A stretch of DNA of 64,000 nt from Ulota crispa (lineage: Eukaryota; Streptophyta; Bryopsida; Orthotrichales; Orthotrichaceae). Of this stretch, positions 45,498 through 57,933 are shown one piece after another. The position numbers were made by a program, and so were the translations under genes. Numbering within the stretch: the first letter of the stretch is position 1; each line of letters starts with the position of its first letter. The notes beneath the pieces were generated by a model, which had not been told where the DNA came from, did no database searches, and saw only the letters and a list, made by a program, of their open reading frames with translations. The stretch covers positions 14,480,539-14,544,538 of the forward strand of contig OY987248.1 in assembly GCA_963920765.1 (NCBI GenBank). Direction: 5' to 3'.

Positions 45498-46357
45498 CTC
45501 TAGCTAATCCGTCCTTCGTCAAAGCTGCTTTTATCAAAAATCAGAAACTGAAATATAAACATCTCTTCATTGGCTTTACTTTCTGAAAACTAGAATTGCG
45601 ATTCTATAAAAGCTACTTATACAAATTCCAAACAAAAGAGTGCCAATTCAGTGCAGCTTGCTTTAATTCGACTATTACTTATGCCAGAATAGAAAGACAA
45701 AGCTGGTACAAGAACCTAAGAAACCTGGAACCTCGAGTTCATCCACCTCTTTAAAAAATATATGTTTATATATTTCTGTCAAAATTGCTCCTAAACGTCT
45801 ACCCTCTCCTCTCCCGCGGCAAATTAGATCCGAAAAGCAACGAACAACTAGCTAAGCTTAGTCCGGTAAGCTTAGAAACCCTACGCCTTCACTGCTACTG
45901 ATTCCTCTTAGCAAATTGGTCCTTTCTTTCTCTTTCTCTTCTTCTTTTTTTTCTCTCTTCTCTCTTTCTTCTCCAAGCTCGTGAATATAAAGAAAGCACG
46001 CTTGCCGGAGTCGCCGAATGATAGTCTATCTACACCGACACTCTGCTAGAAGATTCGAGGTTTGGATTCGCCGGAACTGCGAAAAATAGTAATAAAAAAA
46101 ACAAAAGAAAGACATGGAGTGCGAGAGGGAGTGGAGTGCGGAGGAGCGAATTGGACGTTTTTACAAGAAGGGGCGAGATTGAGTGAGTGGATTAGTGGAA
46201 GCGTAAGAAGAATCTAGAAGAATATTCGAGATAACCGGTATTTAGTATCTCGTCAGCCGGTTTCAATTGATAAAGAGCCGGATTTGTTTGAAGCTACCGG
46301 CTAAAAAACCTGTCAAACTTTACAAAAGAAATAATTATAGGGAAAACTAGTACTGAA
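45498..46357 (-). promoter_or_regulatory. Probable promoter and 5'UTR of the SAC gene
   Basis: On the minus strand a GA-rich tract (complement of CTTTCTCTTTCTCTTCTTC near 45925) lies about 0.5 kb upstream of the start. The region to 46330 is low-copy. No TATA box is assigned. A Stowaway-like MITE begins at 46358, bounding the likely promoter. Confidence 0.35.
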
Positions 46358-46652
46358 AGGTAGGAGCACTCATAAACGTCAAACTAAGGGTTTTGAACAT
46401 GATCACAATTAGTAAACGTCGTTAGCAACAGAAAAATAATGGGTTTGCACTTTTGAATGTAATATTTGGATATTGTGAGAATAAGTTGTGAATTTTTAAA
46501 GAGCAAACTGCCATTGTATCCATAATCAACACTAATGTTTCATGTTCACATGTTGTATATCCTTGTAATTACATTTATTTACTTCTACATGTTTTTCAAG
46601 ATTTTAGAGGTGACGGTTATGGAGACACTAATGTTTATGGGTGTTCCTACCT
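46358..46652. mobile_element. 295-bp Stowaway-like MITE upstream of the SAC gene
   Basis: AGGTAGGAGCACTCATAAAC at the left and TTTATGGGTGTTCCTACCT at the right. It is very similar to the copy in GH3 intron 1 (both contain GTCAAACTAAGGGTT). Confidence 0.7.
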
Positions 46653-46739
46653 TATACGCACCCGTTGTATCAATGAGTTGTTGATGCTTGAAACATTCTC
46701 ATGTCTGAATTACTAAAAATTCTTCAAATTTGAAAGTCA

Positions 46740-47000
46740 ATAAGCTTTCTAATTGAAGGTGTTAAACTTGTACTATATTCTTATACAATGGGGTCATGCC
46801 CTCCATGGCCCCCATGGCATGGTCCCCATGCTATCCTCCCATGCTATCCTCCCATGCCATCCTTGGTTAAACTTGTATTCCATTTTTATTCAACTTTGGT
46901 TAAACTTGCACTTTGCTTTATTTTTAAGTGGAATTAAAAATGGACTATGCAGAATTGTTGTCCTCACTAACAAGAAATGTTGAAGACTACCAATGTATTC
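46740..47000. repeat. Dispersed repeat with CCATGC-rich core
   Basis: It resembles 24030-24400. The centre contains a short tandem of CCCATGCTATCCTC between 46826 and 46865. No gene is supported. Confidence 0.4.
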
Positions 47001-47033
47001 TATTACATATAGAGATATTGAAAATAGGCATGA

Positions 47034-47687
47034 CAATTGGCCTTATTTTGAAAATAGGTTTGGCAATTCAAAAATATTGAAAATATGCCTCATGATATAT
47101 TAAAAGTAGGGGCCTTGCAACCAAGGTGACCAAAATTTTGTGCATGTTTACTTATGAGGTTTGATATATGCACACTTGGGGTTTGATATATGCACATCCT
47201 AGGGGGGTAAAATCTAGACATTTACAATCAAAAAGTTGAACTTAGAAAAGTTGAATTCACATTTGAATTTAAAAACTTTGATTCAGTCTAAAACCACAAT
47301 GGGAGTTACAATTGAACAAAGCCCAATGGAAAAGTTTAGCTTTTTTTACAAAGAAGGGAAAAAATAGTAAGGTGCCCCCTATCTAAGCTTTTCCATTGGG
47401 CGTTGTTCAATTGTAACTTCTATTGTGGTTTTAGACTGAATCAAGGTCTCTAAATTCAAATGTGAATTCAACTTTTTCAAATTCAACTTTTTGATTGTAA
47501 ATGTCTAGATTTTACTACCCTAGGATGTGCATATATCAAACCCCAAGTGTGCATATATCAAACCTCATAAGTAAACATGCACAAAATTTTGGTCAACTTG
47601 GTTGCAAGGCCCTGCTTTTTATATATAATGAGGCTTGTTTTCAATATCTTTGAATTGTCAAACCCATTTTTAAAATATGGCCAATTG
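47034..47687. repeat. 654-bp long palindrome
   Basis: Left landmarks CAATTGGCC, CAAAATTTTGTGCATGTTTA and TTTGATATATGCACACTTGG are matched in reverse by AAGTGTGCATATATCAAACC, AAACATGCACAAAATTTTGG and GGCCAATTG. The centre lies near 47360. Its inner ends carry the TGATATATGCACA motif of the 3187 family. Confidence 0.75.
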
Positions 47688-47765
47688 TCAAGCCTATTTT
47701 TGAAATATGGCCAATTATCAAACTTGTTTTCAACATTTTCCTTAATTATGATATATTACAAAATA

Positions 47766-48109
47766 AAGGCCGCTTCACACTATGACCGGCCAAGTCAAGA
47801 GGCCATCAAATTGAGTGGCCAAATTTTGTCAAAAGGCCAAGAAAATCCACTAAAAATAAACAATAAATGCTGAAACTAATGGCCTCTCACCCATAATTTG
47901 GGTCTCCATTTCTGCTCGACCCAAACTTCCCTTTCAGAGACCATCAACCTTGGATGATAAAGTGCTGCCATGTAGGCAAATGGGGGATGACAACCTTTGG
48001 AGTTCGGCCTCTAGTGTGAAGGGTTGAGCACCGACTCTTGGTTTTGTGCAATTTGATTGGTGCAAACCAACAACCTCTTGACCTTTGGCCATAGTGTGAA
48101 GCCGCCCTA
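47766..48109. mobile_element. 344-bp hAT-like relative of 14747
   Basis: GGCCGCTTCACACTATGACC faces GGCCATAGTGTGAAGCCGCC. Inside, CTCTAGTGTGAAGGGTTGAG is the segment corresponding to the minisatellite unit at 14827. No target duplication is recognisable. Confidence 0.65.
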
Positions 48110-48119
48110 AACATAGGAA

Positions 48120-48537
48120 GGGAATTGTTATATGCACCACACTCTTTTTACTATTCTACCACACTTATGGCCTATATTTATGTATTTATGATATTATAGT
48201 AGGTGTAGATTCAAAAATAACATGACTAAATTAAAAAATAAAGCTTGACATGAATTTTATAACTTCAGCTCTATTTTTTAACTCTAAATTCAGCTTGTAG
48301 GATTGATCAAAATATTTAAATTAAACTTAGTTTAAATTAAGTTTAATTTAGATCTTATAATCAATATTATGAAATAGATCTAGCTATGAAAAATAGAGTT
48401 GAAATACAACTTCTATATTAGTTTGTACTGTCAATTTAGTGATGTTCTATCTAAGGTCCTCACCTACTATAATATCATAAATATATAAACATAGGTGTGA
48501 GAATAGTCGAAATGGTTTGACACATATATCAATTCCC
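48120..48537. mobile_element. 418-bp palindromic MITE with GGGAATTG ends
   Basis: GGGAATTGTTATATGCACCA faces GACACATATATCAATTCCC, and inner arms pair (TATGATATTATAGTAGGTG against CACCTACTATAATATCATA). It starts 11 bp after the hAT-like element. Confidence 0.65.
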
Positions 48538-49344
48538 TTAATTTTTTTAATGTAGGCAAATAGCGTTTATTGAAGCTGTTTTAATATTTTCTCTAATCAA
48601 TATTGTATACCTTCATGTAATTGTCATCTGTGGAGTAAATTGCTTTGTATGGTTTGTTTTCTTCAGCCGGTTTTCTTGTTTTCTTGTTAGGTTTTGATTA
48701 CATATGCAAAAAGAAATAGCATTTCCTTTTGGAGTAACTTTTGAGCCACAATATGGATTACGCTAAAAATTTCTAGGCCTTGAAGCCAAAAGTGGAACAC
48801 ATATGCCATCCAATTTTCACGAGAATTATTAAATGTTGCACCAGTTAAGCCATACCCAAAAGTAAAAAATAATGTGAAGTTCCAGTTTTTTCTTCTGAAA
48901 TTTGAAACTGGAAGCAAATAAAATGAGGCATGAGACCTGTTTTGAGGAATGGAGAAGCTTGTAAATCACTTATAAAGCCTTTTAGCTCATTACAAGTAAC
49001 CACCCTACGTATCATTAAAACTTGGAGAATGTGAACAAGGCTATCATCAAACCACTACATCCAGGTATTGGTACGTTGATGTGTAGCTATTGGGTTTGAC
49101 TTCCACTACGGTTTGGCAAATTTGTCAACATCCTAGTAAGGTATTATTTGGGGGTTTGAATGTACTCTTTGTTGTTTCCTTTTTCGTTTCTCTTTGATTC
49201 CTCTAAACCACTTTTGGTTGGGGTTTGTTTATATTTTATACCTTGCAATGGATTTTAGTTCACTCGTTTGTGTAAAAAAAAAAATCGAATTAGGTAAGAT
49301 CAGCAGGAACAAGAATTCACTTGAAATAAGGTGACCCACACTGA

Positions 49345-49940
49345 AAGGGCAATTCACACTATGTCCCAAGTCCCACTAAAATTTGAGAATTTGATTGGCA
49401 TAAAGTCAAAAATTGGGACTTGCCGCACTAAACTATGCTTCAAGTTCCACATCTAGGTTCCTTATATGGTAGTACTTTTTTGAAAGTGGTGGCTCCAAAG
49501 AAGGTGGGACTTCACTCAAGGTTTGGATTGACCATTTTGCTAAACCCAAGTTTCAATTAAAGTCCCACCAATATTTTTGCAATAAGACTCATAATTCCTT
49601 TAGTACTCCTTTTTGCCCTTAACAACCCATCTCATTTGGTTATTAGTGATAAAAAATGTATCAAAGAAACTTGTGAATATTATATGCAAAAAATTTGGTG
49701 GGACTTAAGTTCAAAATTGGGTCTAATGAAATGATCAACCCAAACCTAAAGTTAAGTCCCAACTATTTTTATGCCAAAATTACGAAAAGATATTGCCATA
49801 TAAGCAAAGTGCAATGAACCTCAATATGGGACTTGGGGTGTAGTGTAAAGCACCAATGCCCAACTTTTGACTTCACAACAATCAGATTCTCAGATTTAAG
49901 TGGGACTGTGGGACGTAGGACATCGGGTGAAGTGCCTCTG
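49345..49940. mobile_element. 596-bp hAT-like element with TTCACACTATGTCCCA ends
   Basis: The left end AGGGCAATTCACACTATGTC and the complement of the right end GAGGCACTTCACCCGATGTC agree at 24 of 31 positions. It resembles the 14747 family in its TTCACAC core but has a different interior. No duplication was found. Confidence 0.55.
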
Positions 49941-50665
49941 ATTAGAGTGCAAAACTAAGAAAATAGTAAAGTAATATATAAAATGTTGAGAAACAATACA
50001 GGAAATTTACCCTATTATCATTAGAACTTAGACAAAAAATCAATAAAAAAAAAAAGTTATAATATATCAAATGACATGGTTATGGTCTCATTTGAAAGAT
50101 AATCAAGTCAAAATTTTGTATCAAGTTTCAAATATCTAAATGAGTGCAGTATGAGTTAATTATCAAGGTTTCAATGAGGTAAGGTCAAGGTTCAACTCAA
50201 ATTTGAAATTGCCCTATTATCACTTCCTTATCACTTCCTTAAAGGTTTGTATTCTCATACATGATAATATTTTGTCATTTACATCTTTGAACTTCTTCTT
50301 CCTTTCCTTGACCTCTATGGTTGTCCATAAGTGCTAACTTAGCTAATAGTTTTCATTTATTTTTGGTAATTTGCAATTGACATTGCTTTAGCTAAGGCGC
50401 GGAGGCAACAAATTGTATATCTAACTAAGGTCTTCATGGCTAATGTGCTATATCTTTTGCAAATTTTTGGTCAAATGGAACAAAAATTGCACAATAAGTA
50501 AAGGACTCTAAGGCCTTTCTCTCAATACTTGTAAATTTGGATTTGAAACTAAAGGCTAAAAGATAGGAATTTTGAAAGATAGAAAAGCAATAATAGGAGC
50601 AAAGTGATGAATAGGGGTAAACTATTTGTACTGCCAAGTCGAGTTATGTCATATCCACTGATATA

Positions 50666-51088
50666 TTAACCCTTAAACGTTGTTGTAACTGTTTTGTGGC
50701 TTTTGGATGATTGAAAAGTGCTTTGATAGTGGAACAACATTGTTTTCATCTAAGATTCCGTTGGGATATGAATAGTGCAATCTAGAGCATGTAGATAGAT
50801 AGCTTTTGCATGCATGATGTTCACAAAAAGGCCCCACTTGCCAATTGAGTACTAAAGATGCACCATCGTGTAGTGTATTTTGAATTTTTAGGATTTTTTA
50901 CCAAAACTCAATACGAGTTATTGAAGTCACATGTTTTTAATTTAAGCATAACAAGCTATAGAAAGTTTACCAAATGTAGTTTCTCCTTGTACTTTAACCC
51001 TTATACTCTGACGGGGATAAAAATCATCCCTAGCAAATACATTGAGCCAGTGTATTTGTGACAATAGGCCCTAGCACTTAAGGGTTAA
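50666..51088. repeat. TTAACCCTTA-ended element
   Basis: TTAACCCTTAAACG at the left and GCACTTAAGGGTTAA at the right. A further internal TTAACCCTTATACTCTG near 50996 suggests a smaller unit nested at the right end. Confidence 0.4.
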
Positions 51089-51634
51089 GATTTTGAAAAA
51101 AATTAAGTTTTGAAATTTTTATTTTTGTCACAAGTTGAGCACCTATTACCATGGAATGGTTACTGTTTCTAATTTTACCAACATGGGAAAAAAATTCCAT
51201 CATGATGATTTTCATCATGATTCACATCCACAATTTAAAAAATGGCATAATTGAATACATTTTATAATTAATATAAACTTTTTTAACATTTGCTTCAAAA
51301 ATTTACAATAATTTCAAAATTTTCCCAAAATTTATGAACATTTTTATACATGTAATATGCACATACCTTCTTCTGCTAAAATTATAATATTGAAATTTTG
51401 ATATTGATTACATTGCCAAAATAACTCCTAGAAGATGATTGCAATTCCATGAAAACCCATGGTTGTAGGCCCGTTTTAAGGGTTATTAATTACAACTACA
51501 TTTTGATGGATTCCCTTTTTACAGTTGACGTGAACACGAAAGAAGCTTGCTGGTTGCTGCATGAATATCAGTTTATCCTCAAAGCTTACAAATGATCAAA
51601 TTGGGCTTGTTTTTATTGGTGATGGATAATTTCT

Positions 51635-52045
51635 GGAATTGATATAACTTAGGCACACCTGGGGTTTATTATATGCACACTAGGAGGCTAAATTTTGGAT
51701 ATTTATCATTAAAAAGTTGAATTTGGAAAATTTGGATTTGTATTGGATTTAGAGACCTTCCTTTAATTTAGAACTATCAAAGAAGGACACAATTGAATAA
51801 CATCTAGTGGAGAAGCTTATTTTTTTTACAAGCAAGAGTAAAAATAATTTATCTTCTATCTAAGCTTTTCCATTTGACATTGTTCAATTGTATCCATCAT
51901 GTGTGTCTTTAGACTAGATCTGGGTCTCTAAATCCAATCCAATTTCAAATTTTTCAAATATAACTCGTTGATGGTAAATATCTAAAATTTACCCTCTCCT
52001 CAATTGTGGATATAACAAACCTTGGGTGTGCATGTATCAATTCCC
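51635..52045. mobile_element. 411-bp palindromic MITE with GGAATTGATAT ends
   Basis: GGAATTGATATAACTTAGGC is mirrored at the right by TGTGCATGTATCAATTCCC. The inner arms pair, for example AATTGAATAACATCTAGTGG against the complement of CATTTGACATTGTTCAATT. Confidence 0.65.
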
Positions 52046-52987
52046 TAATTTTTATTCAAACCTTGTTTTTGGAAGAGTTCCTTAAATTTGTGCAACTTTT
52101 GCTGATGATGAGAAGGACTTTTGGATAGGAAATTGTTGTGAATAGTGGAATAACACTATTTTTCATTCAAAATTTTGTAGGGACATAGATAATGGGGTGG
52201 ATATCATGTAGACGTGTTGAAGTTTAACTTTGGCATGTTAACCCCCAAATGACAACATGGATAGTTTAAGTTGTTTGGATGAACATGTAATAAAAAAATG
52301 TTTTCTTTTTGACTAATTGCCTTGCAAAGAAATAAATTAACTCCCAAAGGACAAAGAAGCCTACTATGGGCTTTTTGGATATTTGGGCAAGCATTTTCTG
52401 TATAAATACTTGAGATAAGAGTGTGAAAATAAGGGTTATGTGCTCATTTTGAAAAGCTTGCATTCCTCCCTAAATAAATTGGAATTGAATCATTTTTGAG
52501 TGAGATATGGTACCATATGTGATTTAGGTGTCAACATTGGCATCCCTAAAACAATTTGGAAACAAAGAGATTGGGAAGGGTGTTGCCCACAAAGTGTTCA
52601 AAGCACTTTACAATGGCTTGGTCAATTGACAAAAATTTGCAGTCAACTCTCCTTGACTATGTAATAATTTCTATTTTACTTTATTATTTAGGGGAAAAAA
52701 TCCTCTAGTAAATACTCTACATGATGTTCTAGGTTTACACCATATGGATGTTGCAATTGAGATTTATTACTACAAGCGTATCTTCAGTGAAGTTTTATTA
52801 GTGTAATGACAATTTCAACAAAGTAGTTCCCACTTCCAATTTTGTTCCACTATGTTTTGAGCATTGGATGATCATAAAATTTGTAAAGCATATAGCCAAC
52901 TTCATGCTCTACAAGAAATTCAAATTGTAAAATATACAAAAAAAGTGAAAAATATCATTTTGGATGACCAAAATAATAATTGACACT

Positions 52988-53718
52988 TTAACCCCTAAAG
53001 GCCCCAGCACTATTTTCTGGCAAAAAAGTGATATTGGGCAGCTCACTACAAGTGGACATTTCATCTTTTTTCTTTGAAAATTTCACACATGATGTATCCA
53101 AGGAGTAGTTTTAAGGTCCAACAATTTTCATAACTTTTGACTACATGGTTCAAAAGTTATTGCATGAAATGTTGTTTTTTTTAACTCTGGACAGCCTGGG
53201 CAGCTCAAAAAACTTCTTTAAAAAATAATTTTTTTTGAGTTTTTTTTGAAATTGATTCTTTAGACTTACTTGTACTTGGGAAGCTTTGAACCATTCATTT
53301 TTGATTGATGATATGAAAGTTATGAGACATTTTAGAGTTTGTGGGTAGGTATGGAGCATACCCACAAACTCTAAAATGTCTCATAACTTTCATATCATCA
53401 ATCAAAAATGAATGGTTCAAAGCTTCCCAAGTACAAGTAAGTCTAAAGAATCAATTTCAAAAAAAACTCAAAAAAGATTATTTTTTAAAGAAGTTTTTTG
53501 AGCTGCCCAGGCTGTCCAGAGTTAAAAAAAACAACATTTCATGCAATAACTTTTGAACCATGTAGTCAAAAGTTATGAAAATTGTTGGACCTTAAAACTA
53601 CTCCTTGGATACATCATGTGTGAAATTTTCAAAGAAAAAAGATGAAATGTCCATTTGTAGTGAGCTGCCCAAAATCCATTTTGTCCCCTGAAGGGACAAG
53701 TGAGCTTTTAGGGGTTAA
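52988..53718. mobile_element. 731-bp near-perfect foldback with TTAACCCC ends
   Basis: The two arms of about 360 bp are nearly identical, with the centre at 53353 (GTGGGTAGGTATGGAGCATA). Two 71-codon frames on opposite strands (53150-53365 and 53341-53556) are mirror images and nearly identical, which reflects the symmetry and is not evidence of a protein. Ends are TTAACCCCTAAAGGCCC and CTTTTAGGGGTTAA. Confidence 0.88.
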
Positions 53719-55025
53719 AGAAGCTTCAAAAAAGAATTGATCCAACTTTGAGTGTTATTATCTAATAAAATATGCCCTTACAAAGTCTGAAATTTTGAGA
53801 ATGTACACAAGTAAGCGACAAAATCAATCTTATGGTTGAATTATTGAAAGAATTTCAAAAATTTGTTCTGCTAATTGTTTTATTGAGAGAGGTCAGTTTC
53901 AAGCCAAGGAGGTTTAGTTTATACCCAAAGCATTAATAAAAATGAACTCGTCATTTAATGTAGAAAGGGCAATTAGATAAATCCCATATGCATACACAAG
54001 TGTAAAAGATAAATAGACAAAAGAAGTCCGTAGTTATATAATCAAAATGGAAGGTAGTTTGTAAAGTTGTATTCCTCTCAAGTTTCCTCTCCATTTAATT
54101 TTGAGTTTGTAGTGAATACTTTTCTTTTTGTCTATTTGTTCTTGTGTTGTTTTTTTTAATGTAATTTAATTAATAATTTATATTTGTTTGCATATGGTAT
54201 TGCTTATTTATTCTTTTGTTTGAGATGATTAGCCAAAGATTGACAGAGTTTGGGTTTTTATGTGAATGTTTGTGAATCCAGTAAGTGCCAATTTGAGTGA
54301 ATGCATGAGTGTCAGTCCCAGAAGTGGTAATGAATGTATGAAGCCCAATTGATTTAGTTAACTTGAAATGTAGAGACTAATTGGCAAAGAACATAAGGCC
54401 AATGGATGGCAGTGTTAGTTGCAGTGACAAGTAGATTGAGAGAACACAGTGTTCAAATATCAGTTGTTAGTGCATGAGCCAAAATTTAGCAGAGACAAAT
54501 GGTAAGACTAGTTGATAGTGAGTGAGTCACAAAGTTGTGATTTATTGATAAAAGAAGAGTGAAGGGCAAGACAAATTGTGAGGACTAGATATCGATGTGA
54601 GAACTCACTAGTCTGTAGTCAAAATGATAAAAGAAGCTATGTTTATAAGCCAGTGATTGGTAAATGAGAGTGAAGTTAAATTGATATTAAAATCTTAAAG
54701 TACGGGAATGACAATTAGACCATAAGAAAGCTCAAGAGATAATATGTGTTAAACTGTAAGACATTGATTAACAAAAGGAATTTTTTGTTTAGAGTTGGTA
54801 AATGGTTATTTGAGACCCTTTGTCATTTAGAGTGGTTCATTGAATTGCTTTACTGAATGTCAATTTGATTTAATTAAGTATGAGCCAAGGAGTAACCATG
54901 TGAATGATTTAGTGACCAGTTGACAAACTGAGTTGAATTGTTATAAGAGTCTCACTGATTATAATTGCTAGAAAGTAGTTGAATTGAGTGTAAGTTTAGT
55001 TGCCATAGATTGATATGCTAATGCT
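53719..55025. other. Unassigned AT-rich DNA
   Basis: I see no ORF, array or paired termini. From 54240 to 55000 the plus strand is rich in AGTTGA/GTGAATG-type words and poor in C, which suggests an old decayed repeat. Confidence 0.3.
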
Positions 55026-55926
55026 TTAACCCCAAAAGGACCATGGCCTTTATTTTGTCAAAAGACACTCAAGAAATGGCAGAGCAAAAAAGTTTGAAAA
55101 TCAGTCTTTTTGCATTTCTAATTGTAGGATCTTGTACTAGATTAGCATAAGAACGTGCTGTACAAAACTCAAGAACTTCGACCACACAAATTGGAAGATA
55201 TATGTATTTAAAGTGTAAAAACAGGTTTTTTTGCACCTTGCGTGACTATATTATTTAACTTTGAAATTTTTTAACTTAAAATTTTTGCACCACCAAGTTT
55301 GAAACTTTATTTATTTTTTGGTGTGAAGTTGAGTTGAGAATCTTGAGAAAAACAAATAACAAAAAATACTCAACTTTCATTTTTTTTTTTAATTAGGTAG
55401 AAGAAGGTATGAGATTGAACAAAAACTAAAATTGCTAATAACCTTGCAATGTAATTGAAATGCAATTATCCCAAAGGTGAGATTGTTCTAGAAAGCAAAC
55501 TACACCCTCTCCAATAATTTTTTTGAAAAAATGTTAAACTTGCATTCAAAAATGAAGTTTGGAAGTTATTTTTTTCAAGAAGATGCTTGAATTGCCCAAA
55601 AAACAAGATTATCCATAATTTTCTCATAACTAGTCCAAATGGAATGAATCAAAGCTTCAAATGTAGACAAAGATAAAACCTATGAGAAAAAATATTTCAA
55701 GTTTTTGTAAAAAAATTTGCTGCCCAAACTCCCCAAATTTGTGCTTATTTGGACATTACTTTTGCTCCCGGGCATAGATTGGAATAAAAATGATATTCCC
55801 CAAAAGCTTGTGTGTTTTCCTATCTCCAAAAAAAGTTTCAAAAAATCAGGACAAAAATTGAGGTAATAAGTACCAGCCCAAAATCCCATTTGTCTCCAGT
55901 AGGGACAAGGGTCCTTTAGGGGTTAA
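55026..55926. mobile_element. 901-bp element, inverted copy of 31071
   Basis: TTAACCCCAAAAGGACCATG starts it and GGTCCTTTAGGGGTTAA-type sequence (GTCCTTTAGGGGTTAA) ends it. Landmarks such as AATTGCCCAAAAAACAAGAT occur in complement at about 31390-31415. Confidence 0.7.
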
Positions 55927-56045
55927 GATAAGCAATGACAAGTTGTTGTGATTAAATATGTTAAAATCAATGATTGATTTATATGTGTGTTGGTGTGACT
56001 AGTTGTCATTTTGAGAGTTAAGACAAGTTAATTATTCAAAAGAGT

Positions 56046-57121
56046 TTAACCCCTAAAGGCTCAACTGCCCCCTTGGGAGACAAATGGATTTTTGGGCATG
56101 TACCTATAGCTAAACTACTTTGTGTCATTTTTTGAAACTTTTATTGAAAGTGAAGAATCCCAAGTCCTATGCATGCTTCTAGTTTCACTACAAGAAATTG
56201 TGTCCTAATTGACATGTCCAAATTGACTAAATGTGTCCAAAATGACAAAAAGATTGTCAAATTGGACAATTTTTGTAGATTTAGCCATGCTGATTTGGAC
56301 ATTTTTTGTCATTTTGGACAATTTTCCTTGTAGTGTTTTTTCTTTATTCCAACATTTGATGAAGAAGTAATCAAGAATTTTTTGAAACTAGGCAAGAAGG
56401 GGCAGTTTGGGCATGGTCTCTTCTTTGTAAGTGGATGTCAACTCCAAAGAGGGTCAGCCCTTGTGGGCACAAGGTTTGGACACTTGTGCAAAGGGGAGTG
56501 GAGTGGAAGGTGCCCATGTTGGGGGACTCCCAAACCTCCATTCCTTTTGCCCCTTGTAAAATTTGGTGTTTTAACCTTTTGAGCGGTTTGAGTATTATTT
56601 TTTTTATTAACTATTTCCCCAAGTTGTAATAGGTTAAGAATTCTTGATTTTCACTATTTTGATCAATGTGATTTGAATTTTTGAATTTCACATAAAGCCT
56701 CCAATTTCGCCTAGTGTCTTTGCAAATTTCATGACCTTCTGACACTCAAAGATTTTTTGAAGTATGTTGTACACCTCCAACTGAATTGAAAATTCATCAG
56801 CATATATCTAACTTGGTCTTCTACATGGAAAAATTAAACCTCAATTTTGCATAGAGCAATTTTTTTTGCTTTAAGAGTGGTTAAAGGCTTTTGAAATTTT
56901 TGAGCAACAAGGAAATTCTTTTTTTGTCACTTCATATGTCAATATCTCACTTCTTTACATCTAGAATGAGCTAGTTTTTTTCCCACAAATAATTCCTATA
57001 GTGTAGGGTAAGATACAATAGTTGGATTTTCAAATAATTTTTTTCCTACTTTCCTACTCATTCCCCTAAAAGTGGCAGTAACTTTCATAGAAAAAAATCA
57101 TGGCTTGGGTCTATAGGGTTA
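56046..57121. mobile_element. TTAACCCC-ended element carrying a CACTA MITE
   Basis: Starts TTAACCCCTAAAGGCTCAAC and ends GGGTCTATAGGGTTAT. Removal of the MITE leaves about 920 bp, the size of its inverted relative at 15740. The right part shares CCTACTCATTCCCC with that copy. Confidence 0.6.
56186..56335. mobile_element. CACTA-type MITE, 150 bp, TSD TTT
   Basis: Starts CACTACAAGAAATTGTGTCC and ends GGACAATTTTCCTTGTAGTG, with TTT on both sides (56183-56185, 56336-56338). The interior holds GTCCAAATTGAC-type repeats and their inverses. It is nested in the 56046 element. Confidence 0.82.
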
Positions 57122-57534
57122 TAGACTAATTACCAGAGAGTAATTGGTTTGCAGTGTATGTAATAAAGCTTTGAACTTTTATCAATGTTACAAGTTGAAT
57201 ACATGTTACCATGGGATAGTTAGTTTCTTAAATTTTATTAACATGATAAGAAAAAATCCATTGTGATGATCTTAATTGTGATGTACAATCGTTCATGATA
57301 AAAAAATTTGCACAATTGAATACAACTTGTAATTAGTATAAATAATTTTAGCATTTATTTCAAAAAAAATTTAAAAAACTCAAATTTTCACCAAAGTTTA
57401 TGAATTTTTTCAATATGTACCACGTAAATTTCTTCTTCTACTAAAATTATAAATTATATTTTTAATGTTATTTACAATGCCAAAATAAATTCTAGAACAT
57501 TATTGATATTCCATGTAAAACATAGGCCTGTCCA

Positions 57535-57774
57535 TTAACCCTTAAAGGACCGCTCTCCGTATTACATAGTAAATATGCTGCTGTATGACTGGCATTTGCT
57601 ACCAATAAAAAGTTTTAATTTGGGATCTTGACTAGCTCACTAAAACCGCATTGATCTATATTCTAACTTCTTTGTTGACCTCAAATGTAGTAAAGGTGTG
57701 GATGCATTCCAAATACAAGAAAATACTAAATACTGTATTGGCCGCAAAGGGCTCCTTGGTCCTTTAAGGGCTAA
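57535..57774. repeat. 240-bp TTAACCCTTAAAGGACC-ended element
   Basis: TTAACCCTTAAAGGACCGCT faces TTGGTCCTTTAAGGGCTAA. The interior is not related to the longer members. Confidence 0.55.
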
Positions 57775-57933
57775 GGGTGAAGGGCTGGCCTTAATGTACA
57801 TATGTCAATGCAAGGCCAAGGTGAGAAAACTATAACATTTCACTTGTCAAAAATTATAAGAAATTAGAGTTTAACTTGTCAAGAGATTGAATTTTGGAAT
57901 CATAAATTCATACTTGGGTCAACCCTTAACCTT

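Noticed and set aside
53150-53556. Two nearly identical 71-codon frames on opposite strands
   Set aside because: They are mirror images produced by the palindrome at 52988-53718, with no protein features.
52988-53718. CRISPR-like or bacterial repeat structure
   Set aside because: There are no regularly spaced direct repeats; the symmetry is one long inverted repeat in plant nuclear DNA.
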